From NCBI RefSeq assembly GCF_000719285.1, contig NZ_JOFS01000003.1, forward strand, positions 186,001-250,000: a stretch of DNA of 64,000 nt, given 5' to 3'. Made by a program: the position numbers and the translations under genes. Below the pieces are notes generated by a model that did no database searches, was not told the origin of the DNA, and saw nothing but the letters and a program-made list of their open reading frames with translations. Source of the stretch: Streptomyces bicolor (lineage in GTDB: Bacteria; Actinomycetota; Actinomycetes; Streptomycetales; Streptomycetaceae). Below are positions 30,759 through 40,911 of this stretch, piece by piece; the stretch's first letter is position 1, and every line of letters begins with the position of its first letter.

Positions 30759-30965
30759 ATTTCCCCCCGGAATGGCGACGTGCACGACAAATCCCCCAGA
30801 GATTACTGGAAGGTCATTGAAAGTCGATCGATCTCCGGCCAAGCCTGGGAGAGGGGTGTTCATCCCGGTATGTCACCTTCCGGACGTCTGCCTTCCGCCC
30901 TAAAGTGCCCCGGCTCGTGAGCGACTTGAGGGCCGCGTCGTGGTGGCGGCTGGCAGGATCGCCGC

Positions 30966-31706
30966 ATGGGTGAGGAGCGGCGGGACGAGCGGGGCGTTCG
31001 GGAAGCGCGGGATGCGCGGGAGGGCGCACAGGAAGTGGGGGGGTCGTGGGGCAGGAGTGTGCGGCCCGAGGAGGCGGAGGCATGGGAGGCCCTCGTGGCG
31101 ACGGCGCGGCGGACCGTCTCCGACGGGCTGGTCGTCGGCACGTCCGGGAACGTCTCGGTGCGGGTCGGTGACACGGTGCTGGTCACGCCGTCGGGGGTGC
31201 CGTACGACCGGCTGACGCCGGAGGATGTGACGGGGGTCGACCTGGACGGCGGGCGGGTGCTGGGGTCGCTGGTGCCGACGAGTGAGCTGCCCATGCATCT
31301 CGCCGTCTACCGGGCCACGGATGCCGGCGCCGTCGTGCACACGCACGCGGTCCACGCGACGGCCGTCTCGACTCTCGTCCCCGGGCTTCCGTTGATCCAC
31401 TACATGGCCGCCGCCCTCGGAGGCCCTGTCCGGGTTGCCCCCTATGCGACGTACGGCACCCAGGAGTTGGCCGAGAACATGCTCCGTGCGCTCACCGACC
31501 GCACCGCCTGTCTCCTCCAGAACCACGGCACGATCAGCTACGGCACCACCCTGGACCAGGCCTACGACCGCACGGCCCAACTGGAGTGGATGTGCCGCCT
31601 GTGGCTCACGGCCGCCTCAGTGCCGGGACTCTCGCCGACGCTGCTCTCGGAGGGGCAGGTGGCGGAGGCGGGGGAGCGGTTGCGGGGGTATGGGCAGCGG
31701 GGGTGA
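30966..31706 (+). CDS. class II aldolase/adducin family protein (L-fuculose-phosphate aldolase-like)
   Basis: This 246-residue protein belongs to the zinc-dependent class II aldolase family (FucA/AraD). After a charged 33-residue N-terminal extension come the substrate-binding GTSGNVSVR (58-66), the catalytic glutamate in PTSELPMH (E107), the zinc ligands H125 and H127 in HTHAVHA, and the third ligand H187 in LLQNHGT. The reaction is probably reversible cleavage of a sugar phosphate into dihydroxyacetone phosphate and an aldehyde, but the sugar is unknown. The N-terminal extension suggests that translation could begin a little later, although no better ribosome binding site was found. Confidence 0.85.
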   Translation: MGEERRDERGVREARDAREGAQEVGGSWGRSVRPEEAEAWEALVATARRTVSDGLVVGTSGNVSVRVGDTVLVTPSGVPYDRLTPEDVTGVDLDGGRVLGSLVPTSELPMHLAVYRATDAGAVVHTHAVHATAVSTLVPGLPLIHYMAAALGGPVRVAPYATYGTQELAENMLRALTDRTACLLQNHGTISYGTTLDQAYDRTAQLEWMCRLWLTAASVPGLSPTLLSEGQVAEAGERLRGYGQRG

Positions 31707-31862
31707 CGGTTGCTTCCGGCGGTCGGGCGGGGAGGCGGTCGTCGGTCAGGGGCGCTGGCGCCTCCAGGCGCCGGCCCGCGCCTTTCGGCCCGTCCGGAAG
31801 GGGCCTCACCCCGACCCGTCCTCCCACTGGCCGCTCGCCCCGTCCGCCCGGACACTGGACAC

Positions 31863-32990
31863 GTGCGCACTGTCAAAGCGACGGCCGCCGCCGTCACCGT
31901 GGCCCTGGCCGCCGGCGCCGCGAGCGTCGCGGCCGGCCGGATCGCCAGTGGCGCCGCACTGACGGCGCCCCCCGGCCGGCCCCTGCCCACCGAACCCCGG
32001 CTCACCGTGCACGCCACGGCAGCCGGCCAGATCGCGCTCACCCGCGACCTCGCCTCCCTGCGCCCCGGCACCTACGGCCTCTCCGGCGACGGCTCCCACG
32101 CGGTCGTCGGCCCCGTCATCGTCACGGCGAACCACTCCGCCGACACCGTCGTACGCCGCCTGGAACGCGTCACCCACGGCACCCTCCGCCCCGGCGACAG
32201 CGTCTGGCTCACCCCGAACGTGTACGTCGGCAACCCGAGCGCCGCCCTCGGCCTCGACCACGCCGACGTCGACGTCCCCGGCGAACTCGGCTCCCTGCCC
32301 GCCTGGTTCGTCCCCGGCAGCCGGGACACCTGGGTCATCGCGGTGCACGGCCTCGGCACCACCCGCGAACACGCCATGAACGTCATGCGGTTCCTCAGCG
32401 GCCGCCACTTCCCGGTCCTCGCCCTCTCCTACCGCGGCGACCTCGGCGCGCCCCGCCCGCCGGACGGCCTGAACCACCTCGGCGAGACCGAGTGGCGTGA
32501 CCTGGACGCGGCGATGCGCTACGCCGTGCGGTACGGCGCCAAGCAGTTCGTCCTCCTCGGCTGGTCCACCGGCGCGACCATGGCGCTGCGTGCCGCCGCG
32601 CACTCGGGGCTGCGCGACCGTGTCTCCGGCCTCGTCCTCGACTCCCCGGTGCTCAGATGGGAGGCCACACTGCGCGCCCTCGCCAAGGCCCGCCACACGC
32701 CGAGCGCGCTGCTGCCGCTCGCGGTGCGCGCGGCGCAGGGCCGCACGGGCCTGGACATCGACCGCGCCGCCGGCGACGGCGCGCCCGACCGCCTCAGGGT
32801 GCCGACCCTTCTCTTCCACGGCCCCGGCGACAGGGTGGCCCCCTGGACCCTCTCCCGTCGCCTGGCCGACGCCCAGCCCAACCTGGTCGCCCTCCACACG
32901 GTCCGGAACGCCCCCCATGCCGCCATGTGGAACGCCGACCCCGAGGCCTACGAAGAGGCCCTGCGCCGCTTCATGACGCCGCTCATGTGA
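31863..32990 (+). CDS. alpha/beta hydrolase family protein, membrane-anchored or secreted
   Basis: This 375-residue protein has an N-terminal hydrophobic segment (TAAAVTVALAAGAASVAAG, an uncleaved anchor or signal), a poorly conserved region, then an alpha/beta hydrolase fold. VIAVHGLGTTREH contains the oxyanion HG motif; the nucleophile elbow is GWSTG (serine in LLGWSTGATMAL); a likely catalytic aspartate is in HGPGDRVAP, and a histidine in NAPHAAMW. It resembles serine aminopeptidase/peptidase S9-like hydrolases. GTG 31863 is chosen because it gives the membrane segment and follows a -10-like GACACT (31851-31856) by 6 bp, so the transcript may be leaderless. The longer upstream opening is low-complexity. 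Confidence 0.82.
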   Translation: MRTVKATAAAVTVALAAGAASVAAGRIASGAALTAPPGRPLPTEPRLTVHATAAGQIALTRDLASLRPGTYGLSGDGSHAVVGPVIVTANHSADTVVRRLERVTHGTLRPGDSVWLTPNVYVGNPSAALGLDHADVDVPGELGSLPAWFVPGSRDTWVIAVHGLGTTREHAMNVMRFLSGRHFPVLALSYRGDLGAPRPPDGLNHLGETEWRDLDAAMRYAVRYGAKQFVLLGWSTGATMALRAAAHSGLRDRVSGLVLDSPVLRWEATLRALAKARHTPSALLPLAVRAAQGRTGLDIDRAAGDGAPDRLRVPTLLFHGPGDRVAPWTLSRRLADAQPNLVALHTVRNAPHAAMWNADPEAYEEALRRFMTPLM

Positions 32991-33151
32991 CACCGCCCTC
33001 CCGTACCGGTCCCACAGGTTCCGTTTAACCCCGTACCACTGGCCTGTTATCGGCCCCTTTCCGCCCGCCGGGCCCCGTGCGTTGGCCATCCCCGTCGCCC
33101 CTCGTGGCGTTCCGTTTGGGTTTTCGGACCGTCAACCGGAAGACTGCACCC

Positions 33152-34567
33152 GTGACGTCCCGTATCCCGCGCGACTCCAGGCTTCGACTCGTCCGCCCGC
33201 GACCCCTGGCCGCCGCCCCCCGAGCCGTGAACCAGCGACGCCCACGGCGCCCCGTTCCCCGCCCTCCGGAGGGCACACCGGCCCAGGCCGAGCTGGCCAG
33301 AATGGCTCGCTCCGTTCTGGCCGCCGCAGCCCGCGTCGCCCACTGGGCCGACGCCGCCCTGCGTCACGGCCGCGACGGTGCGGGCTCCGACGGCAAGGGC
33401 ACCCTCTCCGACGCGACCGCCGAACGGGCGGCGAGCGACCTGGGCCTGACCGTGGCTCAGGTGCGCGCCGACTGGGACACCGCGCGGCTCGCCGGTCTCG
33501 TGGAGGTGCACGGCGACACCGCCCGGCCCGGCTGGCGGCTGCGCGCCTGGAACCGCGACGACAGTGCCGTCCTGCGTGGCTGGGTCGCCCTCTTCGACGC
33601 CTGGTCGCTCGCGCACCCGGATCCCGACCGGCATGAGCACGGCGCCGTCTCCGACGTCGTGTCCGCCATGCCCCAAGTGCTCTCCTTCCTCCAACTGTCC
33701 GCCGGGCCCGTCCCCGTCGAGCAGCTCCTGGACCTGCTGGAGCAGCGCGTAACCGAACTGCGCACCGAGAGGTGTGAGATCCCCTACGGTCCGCAGCCCG
33801 AGCCGGTCGCCGACCCCGCGGCCGCCGCTGCCGCCGCCGCGGACACGCCCCTCGCCCCGCTCCTCGACTGGGCCCTGCACGCCCTCGCCTCCGTCGGCGC
33901 CCTCACCTACGGCGACGGACAGGCCACCCTCACTCCGCTCGGCAACTGGGCGGTCTGGGTCAAGCTGGAGCAGATCTGCGTCGCCGCCCAGAGCCCCGCC
34001 GGGAACATCGAGCAGGCGGCCGAGGACATGCTCCGCGGCTGCGCCCAGCTCCGCCCCAACGCCGCACGCGACGAGTACCGCGCCTGGCTCGCCGCCCGCC
34101 CCGTCGGCAGCGCCGTCACCGAACTCCTGGGCGCCGCCCGTGGCGAGGACGCCCTCCTGCGCGGCCTCGCCTTCGAGGCGCTGCGCGTCGTCGGCGCCCC
34201 CGCCGAGCCCGACGTACGCGCCGTCGTCGACGAGCCGGCCCTGCGGCCGTACGCCCTCCTCTGGCTCGCCGAGCACGAGGGCGTCGACCCGGAGGACGCC
34301 CACGAGGTGCTGACCCGGGAAGAGGCCACCTGGCTGTGGGTCGACACCGCCGCCGCCGTCGCCGATCACGGCGAGTCCCCCATGCTCGTACGGCACCTGG
34401 AGTCCGCGCTCCAGCCGACCGTGCCCGCGCTGCTCGACGAGGTGCGTGCCGTCGGGCATCCCCGCACCGTGCAGGTCCTGGTCGCGCTCGCCGCCGCGCA
34501 CCCCGATCCCGCCCTCGCGAAGGTCGTGCGCCGCGCCGCCTTCCAGGTGCACACCGGGGGGAGTTGA
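33152..34567 (+). CDS. conserved hypothetical protein
   Basis: This 471-residue protein was not recognised. The first 45 residues are Arg/Pro-rich. A helical body follows, with a winged-helix-like segment (ATAERAASDLGLTVAQVRADWDTARLAGLVEV, read in pieces at about residues 90-122) and an alanine run (about 228-236) before another helix-rich region. The C-terminal 150 residues have short repeated helical pairs like HEAT repeats (LRGLAFEALRVVGAP, LRPYALLWLAEHEG, RTVQVLVALAAAHPDPAL). There is no signal peptide, membrane segment or catalytic motif. GTG 33152 is used as the start, with a further in-frame opening upstream. A cytoplasmic scaffold or regulatory role is possible but not shown. Confidence 0.75.
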   Translation: MTSRIPRDSRLRLVRPRPLAAAPRAVNQRRPRRPVPRPPEGTPAQAELARMARSVLAAAARVAHWADAALRHGRDGAGSDGKGTLSDATAERAASDLGLTVAQVRADWDTARLAGLVEVHGDTARPGWRLRAWNRDDSAVLRGWVALFDAWSLAHPDPDRHEHGAVSDVVSAMPQVLSFLQLSAGPVPVEQLLDLLEQRVTELRTERCEIPYGPQPEPVADPAAAAAAAADTPLAPLLDWALHALASVGALTYGDGQATLTPLGNWAVWVKLEQICVAAQSPAGNIEQAAEDMLRGCAQLRPNAARDEYRAWLAARPVGSAVTELLGAARGEDALLRGLAFEALRVVGAPAEPDVRAVVDEPALRPYALLWLAEHEGVDPEDAHEVLTREEATWLWVDTAAAVADHGESPMLVRHLESALQPTVPALLDEVRAVGHPRTVQVLVALAAAHPDPALAKVVRRAAFQVHTGGS

Positions 34568-34580
34568 GCCGGGGCGGCGC

Positions 34581-34994
34581 TCAGCCCGCTATCGCGGGGG
34601 CGTAGGTGCCGAAGCTCCACACATTGCCCCCGATGTCCCGGGCCATGTAGTCCCGTGAGCCGTAGTCCTGGTCCGTCGGGGGCATCAGGATCTCCGCGCC
34701 GTGCTCCACGGCCCGCCGGTGGTGTGCGTCGACGTCGTCCACGACGACGTACACGCCGGTCGGCCCCGCGTCCTTCATCAGCTTGTCGTAGGCGCTGCCG
34801 GTGCCTGTCGAGCCGAGCATCACCGCGCCGTTGCCCTGCACCAGTTCGGCGTGCGCGATCTTGCCGTCCTCGGTCTCGTACACCGCCAGCTCCGTGAACC
34901 CGAAGGCCTCCGTGAGCTGCTTGATCGCCGCCTTCGCGTCCGCGTAGTGCAGCGTCGGGTAGATGCTCGGACGCCCACTGCCCATGCCTGCCAT
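34581..34994 (-). CDS. VOC (glyoxalase/bleomycin-resistance) family protein
   Basis: This 137-residue protein has the vicinal-oxygen-chelate fold: two beta-alpha-beta-beta-beta modules with YPTLHYADAKAAIKQLTEAFGF at the N-terminus, the central YVVVDDVDAHHRRAVEHGAEIL, and the C-terminal DYGSRDYMARDIGGNVWSFGTY. The pattern is closest to the PhnB/glyoxalase-like group, whose members may bind a metal or simply a ligand. ATG 34994 is chosen because AAGGGG lies 8 bp upstream; ATG 34985 is an alternative. It is convergent with the upstream unknown gene. Confidence 0.88.
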   Translation of the reverse strand: MAGMGSGRPSIYPTLHYADAKAAIKQLTEAFGFTELAVYETEDGKIAHAELVQGNGAVMLGSTGTGSAYDKLMKDAGPTGVYVVVDDVDAHHRRAVEHGAEILMPPTDQDYGSRDYMARDIGGNVWSFGTYAPAIAG

Positions 34995-35298
34995 GCCGAT
35001 CACCCCTTTGTGATCCGTCGCCGATCCGAAGCCGTGATCGGTCCACGTGGTCCATCGCGTCGACTGCCGGAATTCCGATCCGCTGCCAGTCTCGCAGCGA
35101 CCACTGACAACGGCCCGCCGGCCGGGACACCGGGCCGGGCGGAGAGCCGAACGAGGGGAGACCCACGCCGACTCGCCGTGTCCCGACGGCATCTGCGGCC
35201 GCTCGCCCCGGACATGGCTACGCTCTGCGCCTGATTCGTCGGAAGCGGATGCCGGGACGGGCCGAAAAGGCCCCGGGACGGGTTTCGAGGGGGCGCTG

Positions 35299-36150
35299 GT
35301 GGGTCGTTCCGAGGCACCCGGGGTCCGTGCCCCCGACCGGCTCCGCGTTCCCGTGCAACTCCGCGTTCCCGTGCGTCTTCGCGCTCCCAGCCGCACCCGC
35401 ACCCGTCGCCGACTGCGCGCCCTCCTGACCCCCGCCCTGCTCCTCCTCCTGGCACCCCCACTCCTCACCGCCGCCCACCACGCCCGCCCGACCCCCTACG
35501 GCGACCACCTCACCACCCACGCGAGCGTCCACTCGCACGCGCACCACGCCACCACCGCACAGGCCACCACCCCGCACGCCCCACCCCCGCAACAGCCGCC
35601 GACGCCCCACCTCCGTACGACCCCCACAGCCATCGAGGCCTACGACCCCCGTACCGGCACACCCCACTGGCGCTACACCCGGGAAGGCCGCCGCCCCCTC
35701 ACCTCACTCCCCCTCACCTCGCCCCACGCGCGCGTAGACGTGATCACCCTCTGGGACGACGGCATGGTCACCGACACCGACGGCCGTACCGTCCGCTGGC
35801 ACCGAGCCCTCCCCGCGGCCCGCGACTGGCTGGCCGCCCACGGCGGCGCCGGTGTCCTGCGCCCCCTCGGCCGCGGCATGCTCGCGGTCGTGACACCGCG
35901 CCGCGTCTTTGCGTACCGGATCGCCGACGGCGACCTGCGCTGGGTGCTGCCCGCGCGCGAGGGCTGTGCCTTCGAGCCCGCACGTGCCGAACATCACGGC
36001 GAGGTGCTTCTCCTGGCCCAGCCGTGCCCCCGAGCGGCCTGGACCGCCAGCTCATCGCCCTGGACGACCTGGGACGGATCGCCCCGCACCGCCGGCCGCT
36101 CGGCAACGAAGTCCGCGAGGAGGGCGCTGAGCGGCTCCCCGAACACGTGA
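35299..36150 (+). CDS. PQQ-like beta-propeller membrane protein, apparently frameshifted near its 3' end
   Basis: From GTG 35299 the frame encodes a basic N-terminus, one membrane segment (ALLTPALLLLLAPPLLTAA), a His/Pro-rich stretch, and beta-propeller strands such as IEAYDPRTGTPHWRYTREGR, VITLWDDGMVTDTDGRTVRWHR and VFAYRIADGDLRWVLP, as in BamB/PQQ-binding repeats. After QPCP (about 36031) this frame gives a meaningless tail to 36150. A frame reached by adding one base in the run of five C (36027-36031) instead continues SGLDRQLIALDDLG and ends naturally at 36182 (TAG). One C seems to be missing, either a real inactivating mutation or a sequencing error. Confidence 0.65.
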   Translation: MGRSEAPGVRAPDRLRVPVQLRVPVRLRAPSRTRTRRRLRALLTPALLLLLAPPLLTAAHHARPTPYGDHLTTHASVHSHAHHATTAQATTPHAPPPQQPPTPHLRTTPTAIEAYDPRTGTPHWRYTREGRRPLTSLPLTSPHARVDVITLWDDGMVTDTDGRTVRWHRALPAARDWLAAHGGAGVLRPLGRGMLAVVTPRRVFAYRIADGDLRWVLPAREGCAFEPARAEHHGEVLLLAQPCPRAAWTASSSPWTTWDGSPRTAGRSATKSARRALSGSPNT

Positions 36151-36179
36151 ACCCAGAAAAAGTGGTTGCACGGCCCCGT

Positions 36180-36216
36180 TAGACTGGCCCTCATGGCCAT
36201 TCTCCTCGCGCATTAG
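36180..36216 (+). CDS. leader ORF of seven codons ahead of the ABC-F gene, with its own -10 element
   Basis: ATG 36193 opens a 7-codon ORF (MAILLAH) that stops at TAG 36214-36216, 59 bp before the ABC-F start. TAGACT (36180-36185) lies 7 bp before the ATG, so the ORF is probably translated from a leaderless transcript. After it, GGCGG (36219-36223) can pair with CCGCC (36236-36240), or as GGCGGGA (36219-36225) with TCCCGCC (36243-36249), two mutually exclusive stems. This is the layout of a ribosome-mediated attenuator, as known for several ABC-F resistance genes. Confidence 0.5.
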
Positions 36217-36275
36217 ACGGCGGGAACGTCCTCAGCCGCCCATCCCGCCACCAACCCCCGCCCTGGAGTCTGTCC

Positions 36276-37874
<1,599 letters not shown>

Positions 37875-38209
37875 TCGAATGCGTGATCACCGGCGTATGG
37901 ATCATTCGGCCCATCGGTGATCCATCATCTGTGTGAGATCTCCTCGTACCGAGGTGTGTACTACATCAATTTCACGGCCGAGTCCTTTATCGACAAGGGC
38001 TCGGCCGTCGCGCGTCCCTGACCTGGCCATTCGCGAAAGAACCCGTTCGGCCGTACGGACACCACTCAGCGGAATTACAGATTCCGCATGTGGGGATGTG
38101 CTCCTGTCGTCAAAACCTTGTCTCACGGACCTTGCCGAATGGGTGGCCATGAAGGCCCGGAGGGGTGATCATGAGGAGACCAGAGCGCACTTCCCATGAG
38201 GAGGCACGG
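37875..38209 (+). promoter_or_regulatory. 335-bp intergenic region with GATC cluster and hairpins ahead of gbn
   Basis: No protein gene is seen here. Five GATC sites lie within 68 bp (37873, 37885, 37900, 37919, 37937) and a sixth is at 38167. Two of them form an inverted repeat, GATCACCG (37885-37892) and CGGTGATC (37915-37922). The region also holds the terminator hairpin at 37974-38008. GATC is the core bound by the nucleoid-associated protein Gbn, whose likely gene follows, so autoregulation is plausible. Confidence 0.55.
37974..38008. terminator. terminator hairpin downstream of the ABC-F gene
   Basis: A 14-bp stem, ACGGCCGAGTCCTT (37974-37987) with AAGGGCTCGGCCGT (37995-38008), encloses a 7-base loop TATCGAC. 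One T-G wobble is the only imperfect pair. It lies 100 bp after the ABC-F stop and should end that transcript. Confidence 0.7.
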
Positions 38210-38431
38210 GTGGCCGAGACTCTGAAGAAGGGCAGCCGGGTAACCGGCGCCGCGCGCGACAAGCTCGCGGCAGACCTGAAGAAGAAGTACGACTCCGGTG
38301 CGAGCATTCGGGCGCTGGCCGAGGAAACCGGCCGCTCGTATGGCTTCGTTCACCGGATGCTCAGCGAATCGGGCGTCACGCTCCGTGGGCGTGGCGGGGC
38401 GACGCGGGGCAAGAAGGCCGCTTCGTCCTGA
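38210..38431 (+). CDS. gbn: small helix-turn-helix nucleoid-associated protein, Gbn-like
   Basis: This 73-residue basic protein consists of a lysine-rich N-terminal helix (AETLKKGSRVTGAARDKL) and a helix-turn-helix (IRALAEETGRSYGFVHRMLSE), ending in a basic Gly/Arg/Lys tail. It matches the size and sequence of the Streptomyces coelicolor GATC-binding nucleoid-associated protein Gbn (SCO1839). GTG 38210 is chosen over an upstream GTG because GAGGAGG (38198-38204) sits 5 bp before it and it gives exactly 73 residues. The crotonase gene follows on the same strand. Confidence 0.85.
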   Translation: MAETLKKGSRVTGAARDKLAADLKKKYDSGASIRALAEETGRSYGFVHRMLSESGVTLRGRGGATRGKKAASS

Positions 38432-38562
38432 GCCCGGGCGGCCCATCGGCTTCGATGGTGGCCACCCGGTCGGTCGGCTGACTGGCCGGGTGGTTACTGT
38501 GCAGTCACTTAGTGGGTGCCCTCCGGGCATCCCGTGATGACCGCACGCATCGGAGGCACCCC

Positions 38563-39366
38563 ATGGCTTCGTCCGACCAGGAACTCGCTCCCCTGCTCGA
38601 CAAGAACGGCGTACGGCTCACCGTCGACGGCGCGATCGCCACGGTGACGCTGACGAACCCGGCCAAGCGCAACGCGCAGAGCCCCGCCATGTGGCGGACG
38701 CTCGCCGAGGCCGGGCGGGCCGTGCCGGGCAGTGTGCGGGTCGTCGTGCTGCGCGGTGAGGGCAAGTCCTTCTCCGCCGGGCTCGACCGGCAGATGTTCA
38801 CGCCCGAGGGGATCGAGGGCGAGCCCTCCTTCATCGACCTCGCGCGCAGCAGCGACGGTGAACTCGACGCTGCCATCGCCGAGTTCCAGGAGGGCTTCAC
38901 CTGGTGGCGGCGCAACGACATCGTGTCCATCGCCGCCGTCCAGGGCCATGCCATCGGGGCGGGCTTCCAGCTCGCGCTCGCCTGTGATGTGCGCGTCGTC
39001 GCCGACGACGTGCAGTTCGCCATGCGTGAGACCAGCCTCGGGCTGGTGCCGGACCTGACGGGTACGCATCCGCTGGTCGGGCTGGTCGGTTACGGCCGTG
39101 CGCTGGAGATCTGCGTGACCGGGCGGTTCGTGTCGGCCGAGGAGGCCGTGAGCAGCGGGCTCGCCAACCTCGCGGTGCCCGCCGAGCAGCTCGACGACGC
39201 CGTACGGGATCTGGCGGGGGCCATCGTGGCCGCGCCGCGGGATGCCGTGATCGAGACCAAGGCGCTGATTCGTGGTGCCGTGGATCGTACCTACGACGAG
39301 CAGCGCGGTGCCGAGCGTGCTGCGCAGGCGCGGCGGCTGCGGGACCTGGCCGGTCTCGGCGAATGA
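38563..39366 (+). CDS. enoyl-CoA hydratase/isomerase family protein
   Basis: This 267-residue crotonase-family protein has the CoA-binding and oxyanion-hole elements: VTLTNPAKRNAQSPAMW, RGEGKSFSAGLDRQMF and VQGHAIGAGFQLALACDVR, followed by ETSLGLVPDLTGTHPL. It should act on an acyl-CoA (hydration, isomerisation or dehalogenation); the exact reaction cannot be assigned. ATG 38563 has CGGAGG a few bases upstream. Its 3' end is 12 bp from a convergent gene. Confidence 0.9.
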   Translation: MASSDQELAPLLDKNGVRLTVDGAIATVTLTNPAKRNAQSPAMWRTLAEAGRAVPGSVRVVVLRGEGKSFSAGLDRQMFTPEGIEGEPSFIDLARSSDGELDAAIAEFQEGFTWWRRNDIVSIAAVQGHAIGAGFQLALACDVRVVADDVQFAMRETSLGLVPDLTGTHPLVGLVGYGRALEICVTGRFVSAEEAVSSGLANLAVPAEQLDDAVRDLAGAIVAAPRDAVIETKALIRGAVDRTYDEQRGAERAAQARRLRDLAGLGE

Positions 39367-39378
39367 GCCGCGCGGCGA

Positions 39379-40101
39379 TCAGCCGACGGCCGTGATCAGC
39401 ACGGCCACCGTCGGGTGATCGGCCGACGCCTGTGCCACTTTCTTGCGGACCTCCCGGGCCACGTCCACGGCCCGGTGGTCCGCCCGCACCGCGATCTCCA
39501 CGCGCACGTGCCGGTGCGGCAGGGCGGCCTCGTCCTGCCGTTCCTCGATGTGCACCGCACGGCCCAGCCCGCCCAGGGTGCCCGTCATCCGGATCACCCC
39601 GGGGACCGCGAGGGCCACGGCCGCGATGCGCTCCTCGTCGGGGCTGCCGGGCTCCGCGGCCCGCGCCGGCTCGGGCTGCCGCACCGGAGCGGGCTGCGCG
39701 TCCTCGTCGAGCAAGGCCGTCACGCGCAGGTCCACGTCGGTCACCGTCAGGCCGAGACGTTCCGTCGCCGCGGTGGCCAGCAGGGCGCGCAGCCGTTCCG
39801 CCGTCGCCGGCAGCGGCTCGCTCGCCGTCGTCGCGAAGTCCGCCGTCACCCGGAGCGGCCCGGGCGGAAGGGCGCTCGGCGGGGGCGGTACGGCGGCCTC
39901 GTGCGTGTCCTCCGGATCTGTGAGCGCGATCCGGAGCCCACCCAGCCGTACCCCGCGCATCTCCTCAGCCGCGCGCCGCAACACCGCCTCGGCCGCCCGC
40001 TCGGAGATCCACGCGCCGTCGTGCGCGCCGCCCAGGGGCAGGAGTCTGCCCAGCCCCAGTTGCTGCCGGACTGTCTGCGTCCACCGCTCCGCCGTCGTCA
40101 T
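39379..40101 (-). CDS. conserved protein beside the Asp23 cluster (nucleopolyhedrovirus P10 family type)
   Basis: This protein (about 240 residues) opens MTTAERWTQTVRQQLGLGR, has an Ala/Pro-rich middle, and ends in an alkaline-shock-like domain (ISERAAEAVL early, and HRHVRVEIAVRADHRAVDVAREVRKKV near the C-terminus) that resembles Asp23/Gls24 folds. It is divergent from the first asp23 gene and likely works in the same envelope-stress module. In Streptomyces annotation such proteins carry the odd name nucleopolyhedrovirus P10 family. ATG 40101 is used, although GGAGG is only 1-2 bp upstream; ATG 40119 is an alternative. Confidence 0.72.
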   Translation of the reverse strand: MTTAERWTQTVRQQLGLGRLLPLGGAHDGAWISERAAEAVLRRAAEEMRGVRLGGLRIALTDPEDTHEAAVPPPPSALPPGPLRVTADFATTASEPLPATAERLRALLATAATERLGLTVTDVDLRVTALLDEDAQPAPVRQPEPARAAEPGSPDEERIAAVALAVPGVIRMTGTLGGLGRAVHIEERQDEAALPHRHVRVEIAVRADHRAVDVAREVRKKVAQASADHPTVAVLITAVG

Positions 40102-40188
40102 TCCTCCAGCCTGCCCCATCCCTGGCGCGCAATGGCGTAACCGTGCTTACCGTGGTCATGGGACGACAATCGAAAAGGACGAACGGCC

Positions 40189-40665
40189 ATGACTGACACG
40201 ACGGAGCAGAACCGGGTGACGGAGGGCGAGTCTCCCCTCACGCGAAAGACGCAGGCGACCAAGCGGGGCGGCGGAGATCCCGGTGCCCGGGGGCGGACGA
40301 CCATCGCGGACGGCGTCGTGGAGAAGATCGCCGGGATGGCCGCGCGCGATGTGGACGGTGTGCACGCCATGGGCAGCGGACTGTCACGGACCTTCGGGGC
40401 CGTCCGCGACCGGGTGCCCGGCGGGACGAAGTCCGTGACGCGGGGAGTGAAGGCCGAGGTCGGTGAGGTGCAGGCCGCGCTCGACCTGGAGATCGTCGTC
40501 GAGTACGGAGTGTCGATCGCCGACGTCGCCCGGGACGTGCGCGAGAACGTGATCACCGCCGTCGAGCGGATGACAGGCCTCGAAGTCGTCGAGGTCAACA
40601 TCGCGGTGAGTGATGTGAAGCTCCCGGAGGAAGAGGAAGAAGAACCGGAGCGCCGGATCCAGTGA
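40189..40665 (+). CDS. Asp23/Gls24 family envelope stress response protein
   Basis: This 158-residue soluble protein has a disordered polar N-terminus (about 40 residues) and an Asp23 domain: TTIADGVVEKIAGMAARDVDGVHAMGSG, then VTRGVKAEVGEVQAALDLEIVVEYGVSIADVARDVREN and a C-terminal strand EVVEVNIAVSDVKLPE. Asp23 proteins coat the inner face of the membrane through the anchor AmaP, whose gene lies four genes downstream in the same cluster. The acidic tail EEEEEEPE is typical. Confidence 0.92.
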   Translation: MTDTTEQNRVTEGESPLTRKTQATKRGGGDPGARGRTTIADGVVEKIAGMAARDVDGVHAMGSGLSRTFGAVRDRVPGGTKSVTRGVKAEVGEVQAALDLEIVVEYGVSIADVARDVRENVITAVERMTGLEVVEVNIAVSDVKLPEEEEEEPERRIQ

Positions 40666-40725
40666 GGCGTCGGCGACCGGCAAACGCAGTGGCCGGTGAA
40701 CTGCTGAGGAGCTGAGGAGCGCACC

Positions 40726-40911
40726 ATGAGCATGGCCGTGGCCGGCATGATCGCCGGCTTGGCACTGGGCTTCGCCGGGTACTTCGGCGGATTCGGCGCC
40801 TTCTTGCTGGTGGCGGCCCTGGGCGCCGTCGGTTTCGTCGTCGGGCGGTTCCTGGAGGGGGACTACGAGCTCGGTGACTTCTTCCGGCACCGTGACGAAC
40901 GGCGGCGGTGA
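40726..40911 (+). CDS. small hydrophobic membrane protein of the Asp23 cluster
   Basis: This 61-residue protein has two adjacent membrane segments (about 4-20 and 24-42) and a charged C-terminus EGDYELGDFFRHRDERRR. Similar small membrane proteins accompany Asp23/AmaP genes and may help attach the coat. It starts 60 bp after the first asp23 gene with GAGGAG upstream, and its stop overlaps the next gene as GTGA. Confidence 0.75.
   Translation: MSMAVAGMIAGLALGFAGYFGGFGAFLLVAALGAVGFVVGRFLEGDYELGDFFRHRDERRR

Noticed and set aside
30759..30965. Possible c-di-AMP riboswitch before the GH25 lysozyme
   Set aside because: Streptomyces muralytic genes often have one, but the conserved core sequences were not found in this leader.
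36166..36185. TTGCAC as the -35 of the TAGACT promoter before the ABC-F leader
   Set aside because: Only 8 bp separate the two hexamers, far too few for sigma-70 recognition, so only the -10 is proposed.
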